Shown here piece after piece: positions 56,200 to 64,000 of a stretch of DNA of 64,000 bases. Under the pieces are notes generated by a model. The model was not told where the DNA came from, made no database searches, and saw only the letters and a program-made list of their open reading frames with translations. Source of the DNA: Piezodorus guildinii. Lineage: Eukaryota; Arthropoda; Insecta; Hemiptera; Pentatomidae. Numbering within the stretch: position 1 is the stretch's first letter; every line of letters begins with the position of its first letter. The stretch lies in NCBI GenBank assembly GCA_023052935.1, contig CM041292.1, forward strand, positions 136,662,951 through 136,726,950, given 5' to 3'. The translations under genes and the position numbers were made by a program.

Positions 56200-56695
56200 T
56201 AAGGTTGAAGCGAGCAGCAACAAAAGTCAACGATATGTAATATATATATATAAGCTCCTAATATTCCCTCATTTTGACTATTGTTGTGTGGTATATGGCG
56301 ACCTCTCGAAGGTGCTCGAGGGCGGATTGAAACGAGTCATGGACTCTTTCTTCAGATTTGTCTTCAGTACCTCTAGACGGTCACATGTGTCCAACCTCTA
56401 TGATGAGTCATATTGGATATTTCCCTCGATTCGAAGGCAATATTTGCTTGGTTCGTTTCTCTATTAAGTCATCCGTTCTTACGTCTATAGTCTCCTGCAA
56501 TTTAAATCCAAAATCCATACTCAAGAAACCAGATCCCGTCTTTCAGACATCTATACGGCTTCCCATAGTACCAACAAATATGAATTTTCTTCTTAGCCCG
56601 GTCTAATTTTTTCTGGAATAATCTCCTATTAAATATTCGTCATGCTCCTTCCCTATCTTCATTCAAATCTCTTTTTTCTAAGTATTTAAACTAAT
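56200..56695 (+). pseudogene. CR1/L2-like LINE, C-terminal fragment
   Basis: The plus-strand frames read LLIFPHFDYCCVVYGDLS, then LKRVMDSFFRFVFSTSRRSH, then a shift, then TRSRLSDIYTAS. This order (PHFDYCxxVY..., LQxxxNxxxRFVF..., HxTRS) is the post-RT region of CR1/L2/Kiri-like LINEs. The final part (FSGIISY*IFVMLLPYLHSN) lies in yet another frame. Truncated at both ends and frameshifted, so dead. Confidence 0.72.
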
Positions 56696-56699
56696 AATT

Positions 56700-57585
56700 T
56701 GATTATAGCAAATTAAAGTGAGGTTAAAAATGTCTACACTTCATGACATAAATGATTGTAAAATACATTTTCATTTTTTTGTTTATATTCCAATGTTTTT
56801 GGTGTGTTAATTCTATATTACATTTATATATTATTGTAATCTTTTTAATTTTTATTTTTTTAGTTGTTTTTTTTTTAACTCCAACTTTCCGATATTTTTA
56901 CGAAATCTTACGAATCCCCTATAATATGGTTTAAGGTCTAGTATATATCAATTATCAATTAATTATATCTACTATTAAAATATCATCAAAATCGGTAAGA
57001 CACATTTGTTATCCTCTCCAGTTAGCTTTTTAAAAACTGTTGGTGAAAAGTGTAGATCACAAACTACTACATTTTGAACTACAATTTTTCATACTTTTGA
57101 TATCGATTGATTATACCATTTTAATTCATTAATTTGAGCAGAAATACGAATAAACAGACCGTATATGTATTTAAAACGAAAAAGTGTATTGTATACGCTG
57201 AGCTATCCGTGGAAGAACATTACTTTCAAGCGATAACTCAAATTTTAAGGGTGGTTCGATTAAATAAAAAATAATGTATTGTATAGATTTAAAAAAACAA
57301 AAAATTGAAACGTAAACGACAATTCACAATATATTTTTTAAACTAAAATACATATACACAAGATGAGTAACAAAATCAACCTTATAAAATTGATATAAGA
57401 AAATATAAAAATTATAAATTAACCTAATTATATACTTAAATAGCTGTAAGAAAATAAAGGAAGCAAAACTAGCCTAATTAAATATTTAAAGATGTAAAAA
57501 ATAAAGGAATCAAAATTAAACAGTTTTAAGAATGATAATTACGAAATTAAATGTTCCAATAATGGTTAAAGATATTCTATACTCA
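56700..57585. other. AT-rich stretch without recognisable gene
   Basis: No support for any gene or named repeat. Confidence 0.5.
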
Positions 57586-57589
57586 CGTG

Positions 57590-57682
57590 AACGAAGTCCT
57601 ATTGAGTGTTGAAGAAAAAGACCGCAGGGCGGCTTGAACGAAGTCCTCTGAGTGTTAAAGAAAACTACCGCAGGGCGGCACT
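57590..57682. repeat. 46-bp tandem duplication
   Basis: GAACGAAGTCCTATTGAGTG...ACCGCAGGGCGGC is followed directly by GAACGAAGTCCTCTGAGTG...ACCGCAGGGCGGC. GC-richer sequence continues to about 57835 with TCTATATACGGCACAGC, which resembles a TATA box with a downstream start region. I could not find a matching LTR partner. Confidence 0.7.
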
Positions 57683-57835
57683 TCCAAGTTCCAAGGGAAA
57701 CGATGACAAGATGAAAAAATACGTTAGCAAACGTTCAAAACTTCGTGAGAGGAGACTTGGGTCTATATACGGCACAGCATCACCGTTCAGACGGTACTTT
57801 AGTACTCGACTCACCATACGTAAAAACAATTGAAG

Positions 57836-58690
57836 TACGATTACTTCTTCTGTCTTTCTTTTCTACTGTTTTTCACTTTCGTGGCAAAAACTTTCAAATA
57901 TATTTAAAATAAATATTTTTAGAAAGAAATATATCATAAAAATTAATACGAAAAAATTATCTTATGATAAATATAATAAAAATGGCGAAGTTTTCTATTT
58001 TTTATTAAGCAACCGTAAAAACCTTATCAGGCCATAACATATGGCGTGAACAGTATCGTTATTTTAGTATGAGCGTTCTCTTACGAAATATGAAGTTACA
58101 TTGAAAAACATGAGTCGTATGTTATAGATGATTTAAATAGCCTTATGTTTTGATTATAAACTAAAATCTGTCTTGCTGTAATAATCATAAGGGGATAGAA
58201 ATTTTATCACGTTTGGTTCAACTCAAATTTAGAAACAGATTGTTCCATTAGTACGGTATATAACGGAACTAAAGCAAAACGGCGTGGTTAACGTCAGAAA
58301 GTTAGAATTCGTTCGAACTTTTACAAAGTTAAAACAAAGGGAAGATTTAAATAGGAATGTAGGAAATAAACAGTGAAAGTTTTAATACTACATAAGAGTG
58401 GAGGAGATATTAGTAGGGTTGAAAAGCCCCCGGAGCGGGGGAGCGTTAAGTCCCACCACCTCCAACAAAGGCAACAAACTGCCTACTGCTTCATGCTCCC
58501 CTACACATCCTTCTCCAAGGCTGCATTTTTCCCAAGGATTCACTATTTGTCATGACATATGTAACATATGACAGCACACTTCTTCTAAGGTATTGGAGTG
58601 ATAACTTATCAGTAAAGTGAAAAACGACGCTTACATGTATGTATTCGACTATAGTTTATATCATTTAAAGAGCAGTCAAGCCATTGACAA
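57836..58690. other. Stretch without recognisable gene, one GC-richer patch
   Basis: No gene seen. A patch at 58425-58560 (AGCCCCCGGAGCGGGGGAGC, a perfect CCCCCG...CGGGGG hairpin core) stands out from AT-rich flanks. Confidence 0.45.
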
Positions 58691-58694
58691 TTTT

Positions 58695-59426
58695 TTACTT
58701 TCACGTGCCTATATATGAAATATATTGTATAATGAGGGAAAGTATTGCCTTCGTAAAAATTTCCGAATTCCAGTTTTCAACATAAATACAAGTTTTAGGG
58801 ATCCCCTGAGTCCAAATGACCTAGTCCCGCAAAAAGGTGTGTGGTAACTCCCGCGCGTATACCGTAAGTCCTATGAAACGGAAATTTTATATTTAAGACA
58901 GCAATACACCCGAGATTAGAATCAGCTAACCAGGAGAGCCACTTTATACCATGCGTTTTGCACTTTTTACGATTTTTTCAAAAACGGCTTTAACGATTTT
59001 GATTAAACTCCCTATACCGATGTAAAGTTTAATGGCCTTCAATATCGCATAGGTTTCATTCTGATTTAAATAGAGCTCCAATGCGGATATTTTAAATTTT
59101 CTTCTTCTAAAGTACCTTTAATTTTGTAGATTCTATAAAAATAACCATATTATCTTGTTACCTTCGATTAAAAACACGTAAATTTATAAGTAGAACGAAT
59201 TCAATATGTATGTTGTAAAGTAAAGGAAGAACTGAAAAAATATTTTGTCATCCAATTTTTGTGTTTTTGAACATAACAACAGTAATATACATGTAAAATA
59301 TACCGTTGGAAAGCTAAAGATTTCAGGAAAAATATTATCTTATACACAAACTTGTAAAAGTTAATAATGAGTGATAAACAGCTGATAAAACTAACTTACT
59401 ATTTTAGATAATAATATAATAGAGTT
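58695..59426 (-). mobile_element. R-family repeat, minus strand, interrupted by the I-like LINE
   Basis: Starts ACTTTCACGTGCCTATATAT, continues TAGGGATCCCCTGAGTCC, AAAAGGTGTGTGGTAACTCC and ATATACCGTTGGAAAGC to AATATAATAGAGTTTTT. There the family sequence (normally running on to AATAAAACACATG) is broken by the LINE 5' end. The missing R remainder would lie beyond the LINE 3' end, outside the window. Confidence 0.82.
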
Positions 59427-59652
59427 TTTGGGATCAGCTGTTTGGGACCCATGCGAAGCAGACGCACTTCAGGTCAGTCTTACAGTTTCATTAATTTATA
59501 AGTGTTTTTCTTGAAAAAATAGACATTATTTTGTGCAGTTTAAACAATTTAAGGGTGCGTGTTCCATCACGAAAGTGAGAATTGGTATTTCAATAAGAAA
59601 TTGGGCGAATATACGCCTATTATAGGTGCTCAGAGCTTTTGGCTCTGTAGCG
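59427..59652 (+). promoter_or_regulatory. LINE 5' UTR, probable internal promoter
   Basis: The LINE 5' UTR begins where the R sequence breaks off. LINEs of this type usually carry a TATA-less internal promoter here. ACGCACTTCAGGTCAGTCTT (about 59471-59490) contains TCAGTCTT, an Inr-like start (TCAGT), and GCAGACGCACTTC; this is suggestive only. Confidence 0.45.
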
Positions 59653-59785
59653 ATGTCAGCTACCCCCATTAAATCCTCAGTTACCTCTAATGTCATGAAA
59701 ATAAACAGTAATAGTCAAAAAGAGATGGAAAACCGACAAACAACCAATAAAGTAACACCTAACCTCAAACCTACTGAAATTAGCT

Positions 59786-61189
59786 ATGCCAAAGTCAGAA
59801 GAGTTTTCAAAGCGAGAAAACGCTATAATATTACACACTGTTCCGGGTATCAAACAGAAAGAGTACGTAATCAAAATCGCAGCCCTAATCGACCCAAAAT
59901 TCATCCGATACACATCAAGAATTTCCAATTCCCGGTTTTGCATTCACTTCAGTAACAAAGAGGCAGTAGATAATATCATTAGGAATCATAAATCAATAGT
60001 TATTAACGACAAAGAAATTCACATAAAACGGTTAATCAATCCAGCAAAACGAATTATTATTTCTAATGCTTGCCCTTCCATACCTCATGATACTATAGAA
60101 AATGAACTGAAAAAACTAGGGTTGAGGTTAGTTTCACCAATGCACTTTCTCAGGGCCGGGTACCAAGACCCACGGTTGGCCCATGTTTTAAGTTTTCGAA
60201 GACAAGTCTACATCCCACCTGAGGACCTAACCAAACTCCCATCTACATTGTTAATTAAACACGATAATGTAGCTTACCGAATTTTTTTAGGTGAAGACAT
60301 TGTCACCTGTTTTATTTGCAAACAGCCAGGGCATATCTCTACCGATTGCCCAGAGTGTGAGAATGATATAGATATCTCTGAGCCCCAAAACAAAGAAAAC
60401 GAGGCTACATTAATTAATTTCAATCCAGAAATAATTAGTAGCGTCAGTGAAGAAACAAACACCGATCGCTCGCTACTCGATACGCCTAATCATGTTTTAC
60501 CCAGCACTGATAACATAGTAGAGGCCACGCTAGCCAGTAGCTATGACAACGCTAGCACTTCACCAGTGCCTAAGGCTGCCAGAGGCGGTCCAGTGGAGCT
60601 GTTGTCTGGTAGTCATGACAACCAGCTTACTAGCGGTGGCGCCTTAGATAACCCTACTCAATCGACTGCTCTCAATAATCCCAATAATTTAATATTACTA
60701 CCTACCGTGGTATCCGGGGTCAAACGATGCCATTCTAGCTCTACCTCTTCTACTGTATCAACAACCGAATTAAACCTCACCATAGATTCCCAGGAAGACC
60801 CTGAAAATATTATCAATTTTGAAGACTACCCATTGATGACCCCAGTTCAACCCGTAGGTAAAAAATTGAAGAAACTAAAAAAAGCTGAAAAAAATAATTC
60901 TTCGGTTAACTTTGAAAGTGCTCGACAGGCAATTGAAGGAAATAAAGAAAAGTACCCTATATCATTTGAAGACATGATCAAGTTAATCGACATATACCCC
61001 AATACTAAAAACATCAGTGAATTTGTCCAGGAATTTACTACTAATACGGAGGGTCTTAGGGGCATGCTAAAAGATACTAAAGCATTAATAACTGATCGGA
61101 GAACTAAACTTAAAATCACAAAACTTCTTAAAAAACAGTGGGAAGCAACAGATTTTATAAGTAACACAGACGATAGTACGGATAATTAA
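59786..61189 (+). CDS. LINE ORF1 protein, RRM-like with CCHC zinc knuckle
   Basis: The 467-residue nucleic-acid-binding protein would coat the LINE RNA and bring it to the nucleus. An RRM-like region (about residues 60-150, IIISNACPSIPHDTIENELK, KKLGLRLVSPMHFLRAG) is followed by one CX2CX4HX4C knuckle, CFICKQPGHISTDC at residues 175-188. A long Ser/Thr/Asn-rich linker follows, then a Lys-rich C-terminal part. In the other frame, an ATG at 59653 opens 44 codons (SATPIKSSVTSNVMK...PTEISYAK) that look like a native N-terminus, so the true start may be 59653 with a one-base shift near 59785. Related ORF1 proteins often have two or three knuckles; only one is visible. Confidence 0.85.
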   Translation: MPKSEEFSKRENAIILHTVPGIKQKEYVIKIAALIDPKFIRYTSRISNSRFCIHFSNKEAVDNIIRNHKSIVINDKEIHIKRLINPAKRIIISNACPSIPHDTIENELKKLGLRLVSPMHFLRAGYQDPRLAHVLSFRRQVYIPPEDLTKLPSTLLIKHDNVAYRIFLGEDIVTCFICKQPGHISTDCPECENDIDISEPQNKENEATLINFNPEIISSVSEETNTDRSLLDTPNHVLPSTDNIVEATLASSYDNASTSPVPKAARGGPVELLSGSHDNQLTSGGALDNPTQSTALNNPNNLILLPTVVSGVKRCHSSSTSSTVSTTELNLTIDSQEDPENIINFEDYPLMTPVQPVGKKLKKLKKAEKNNSSVNFESARQAIEGNKEKYPISFEDMIKLIDIYPNTKNISEFVQEFTTNTEGLRGMLKDTKALITDRRTKLKITKLLKKQWEATDFISNTDDSTDN

Positions 61190-61241
61190 TTGGTAACAAC
61201 GCAGCTGATCTCTTGGAAACATTTTTGTAAAATTTTACATT

Positions 61242-64000
61242 ATGGTTAACAATTCTTTTATTATACAGTGGAACTGTAATGGGTTTTACAAGCACTTTGA
61301 ATACTTTAAACTACTGTTAAATGAAGAGCAACCGTATTGCTGGTGTTTACAAGAAACTCATTTTTCACAATCTCAGGTAGTAAATTTAAAAAATCACGAA
61401 ATTTACCGGAAAGACAGAACATATTGTAAATCCGCTTGGGGAGGTGTAGCTATACTAGTTAATAAAGACGTTTATTCAGAACCAGTTAAAATTCATTCCA
61501 GTCTAGAAGTTGTAGCCGCAAAAATGTTTAAACCTGAACCGATCACAGTTTGCAATATATATATTCCACCGAATCAAGATTTCACTGCAAATGATCTTTA
61601 AGTAATAGTAGATCAACTCCCAAGACCTGTCATCCTTGTCGGAGATCTAAATGGACACAACAAATTATGGGGTTCCTCATTATTTGACTATAGAAATAGG
61701 GGAAGTGAAATCGAGAAATTTATTGACTCTAATGATTTTTTGACTCTAATTAACGACGGTTCTCCAACTCATTTATGTGGTGATGGCTCTCTTTCTGCCA
61801 TCGATTTATCATTAATAGATGTTAGGCTGCTTCACAAAGTGCATTGGGAAGTAAAGGACATGTTGTACGGAAGCGATCACTTCCCAATCACTATAAAGTT
61901 TGATACTAATACTGACTTCAAGACTGACAAAACTCCGAGATGGTCATTCAAAAGAGCCGACTGGGAAAAGTTTTCTACATTAATGGAAAGGGAAATAGAA
62001 AACAAGGAAAGCTTATTGACTGAAGTAGAGGAACAAATATCATTCCTTAATTTGACCATTCTAGATGCTGCAAAGAAGAGTATCCCGCACAAGATGGCAT
62101 TCAATGATAGGCGCCTAGTTCCTTGGTGGAATGAGGAGTGCCGCATCGCAATACTGAACAAAAAGAAAGCATTCAACAAATTCAAAAGAACAAAACAACC
62201 TGAAGATCTAAACAACTTCAAAAAGCTAAGATCTATTGCAAAAAAGGTATTAAGGGCAAGCAAAGAAAATTCATGGAAAAACTATGTGAGCTCAATTAAT
62301 AGAAACAGTTGTCTGCAAGACGTCTGGAAGAAAGTTAATGCGATCCAAGGATCTAAAAAACGTGAGGTTATTTCTACGATTCAGACTGACGGTCAAATTA
62401 TAACGGACCCATCGAAAATCGCCGAAGCTTTTGGTTCACATTTTTCTTATATGTCGAAAACAAACTCCTACACCCCAGATTTTAAACAGTATAAGATAGA
62501 ACAGGAGAAAAATATTATTCAATTCCATACGCAAGATTCGGAAATTTATAATCAGCCGTTCAATTTATCTGAGATGAAAACATCCCTAAGTACGTGCAAA
62601 GATAAATCCACTGCAGGACCAGATCAGATCCCATATCTATTTATGAAAAAAATGCCCTTAAATGCAAAAACACTTTTACTTTCTATTTATAAGATATGGA
62701 GCTTAGGACTTTTTCCTGAAAACTGGAAGGTGGCTATAATTATCCCTATCAAGAAAAATGACAAAGGCATTAGTATCAATAACTATCGACCTATATCTCT
62801 CCTTTCATGTGTATCGAAACTACTAGAAAAAATGGTTAACAATAGATTGACATATTATTTAGAAAAACGAAACTTTTTTTCAACTTCGCAGTACGGCTTC
62901 AGGAAAAACCACTCAACCATTGACCAAATAATGAAGTTTGAATATGAAATACAGACAGCTTTCTCTAATAAAGAACACTTGGTTGCTGTGTCCATTGATA
63001 TCCAAAAAGCATATGACACTATGTGGAGATACAATGTCCTAAGCACTCTTTCAAAAGAAGGTCTCACGGGGAGATTACTGATATTCATCAATAACTTCCT
63101 CAAAGAAAGAAAATTCAAGGTTAAAATTGGAACTAACCTTTCTCAAACGTTTCTCCAGGAAAACGGTACGCCGCAAGGATCCCCCCTGAGTGTAACTTTA
63201 TTCCTAATAGCAATAAACAGCATAGCACAGACAACACCACCTGAAGTAAGATGTTCTTTGTTTGCCGACGATTTTACAATTTATATAAGAAACAAGTCGT
63301 TAGAGTATATTGAATGGAAGTTACAAAAAACATTGAAGAACCTTGAAGCATGGTCTAGAACCACAGGTTTTAGCTTTTCAAGCTCCAAAACAATAGCTGT
63401 ACACTTTTCCAGAAAAACAAAATGTCAAACACACCCGTCACTGACACTTTTAAATCAACCCATTTCCTATGCCCAGCACTATGAAGTTCTTAGGCGTCTA
63501 CTTTGACCAAAAACTAAACTGGTCTCAACACATTCGTCATATAAAATTAAAATGTCAAAAAGGCTTAAATTTACTTAAAGTACTAGCCAACACTCAGTGG
63601 GGATCTGACCGGCGAACGTTATTAACGATATACCGAGTCCTTTTCAGACCTATAATTGACTATGGAGCTGTCGGTTATGGTTCAGCTAGCGCTTCGACTT
63701 TGAGGTTACTGGATCCAATTCTCAACCAAGCTCTTCGCCTCTGTATCGGAGCATTCAGAACAACACCTGTCGAAAGCCTGTACGTGGAGAGTGGTGAGCC
63801 CTCATTAGAAACAAGAAGGAAATACCTGCTACTGGCATACGTGGGCAAGTTGATGTCAAGAAAAAAACTTTTTGCTTCTGAATCCACGGCATATCCAATT
63901 GCAAGCGAAGAACCCCACGAATCGTGTAAATGTTTTTACAACAGGTTCAAAAAACTGACAAACGATTTACAAATAGTAATTCCAGAGATCTTTACGATGC
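61242..64000 (+). pseudogene. LINE ORF2: endonuclease-reverse transcriptase, one stop and one frameshift
   Basis: The APE-type endonuclease begins IIQWNCNGFY and holds CLQETHF, VGDLNGHNKLWGS and YGSDHFPI (SDH at 61872-61880), so its catalytic set is present. An in-frame TAA at 61599-61601 cuts it after TANDL; the same frame continues directly. Reverse transcriptase follows in frame with NWKVAIIIPIKK, NNYRPISLLS, QYGFRKNHSTID, AVSIDIQKAYDTM, GTPQGSPLSVTLF and FADD at 63261-63272, the catalytic pair. At about 63478 a one-base shift moves the frame from ...SYAQ to MKFLGVYFDQKLNWSQHI, which stays open to the window end (about 173 codons, thumb and connection). The C-terminus is outside. Confidence 0.92.
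63261..63272 (+). other. RT catalytic FADD box
   Basis: FADD encodes the metal-binding aspartates of the LINE reverse transcriptase. They are intact despite the stop upstream and the frameshift 200 bp downstream. Confidence 0.9.

Larger units (their letters stand above)
59427..64000 (+). mobile_element. I-like two-ORF LINE, nearly complete, cut by the window end
   Basis: After a 5' UTR of about 230 bp starting near GGATCAGCTGTTTGGGACC come ORF1 (RRM-like region and one zinc knuckle) and ORF2 (AP endonuclease, then reverse transcriptase, then the thumb/connection). ORF1 and ORF2 are 52 bp apart. The endonuclease start (IIQWNCNGFY...CLQETHF) is closest to I-clade and related LINEs; an RNase H domain, which that clade carries, would fall beyond 64000. 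The element is inserted in the R copy at 58695. With one stop and one frameshift in ORF2 and a probable frameshift in ORF1, it is young but already inactive. Confidence 0.9.

Overview
This is an AT-rich eukaryotic gene desert, or the inside of a very large intron. Jockey-type, I-type and RTE-type LINE remains, a Mag-like Ty3/Gypsy element, a mariner remnant and several tRNA-derived SINEs all point to an arthropod, most likely an insect; the species cannot be named from sequence alone. I find no intact host gene and no genuine tRNA or rRNA gene. Nearly every protein-like reading frame belongs to a transposable element, many of them broken.

Layout. 1-7.7 kb: simple duplications, a foldback, and a TIR-bearing repeat family (called R here) that carries two nested LINE insertions. 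7.7-13.9 kb: a SINE, microsatellites and unassigned AT-rich DNA with a few GC-richer islets. 13.9-17.5 kb: an RTE fragment, then a complete LTR retrotransposon insertion on the minus strand (14428-17491). That element has two identical 181-bp LTRs and a 5-bp target duplication. Its pol gene is largely replaced by a reverse-transcribed, polyadenylated fragment of the host mRNA for 4EHP (eIF4E2), the cap-binding translational repressor. This is the standout of the window. 18.3-22.3 kb: a full-length R element with an internal tandem duplication, and a second R fragment. 23.8-28.6 kb: a TTA-flanked MITE, a decayed RTE element, another RTE tail and a dead mariner transposase. 31-41 kb: further R copies, a Jockey tail with clean target duplications, a three-level nest (R, SINE-1, SINE-2), another Jockey tail and an I-type LINE tail. 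41-55 kb: mostly unassigned AT-rich DNA with rearranged Jockey pieces, SINEs and long TA microsatellites. 56.2-56.7 kb: a CR1/L2-like LINE tail. 58.7-64 kb: an R copy split by a near-complete, two-ORF I-like LINE that runs off the window end and carries one in-frame stop and one frameshift in ORF2.

Scattered between the repeats are 100-400 bp islets that are clearly less AT-rich, lack convincing coding frames and contain homeodomain-, SOX- and forkhead-like words. They are candidate conserved regulatory elements, which would fit a developmental-gene desert; this is inference and needs cross-species alignment. Family names R, SINE-1, SINE-2, SINE-3 and R2 are local labels, not database names.
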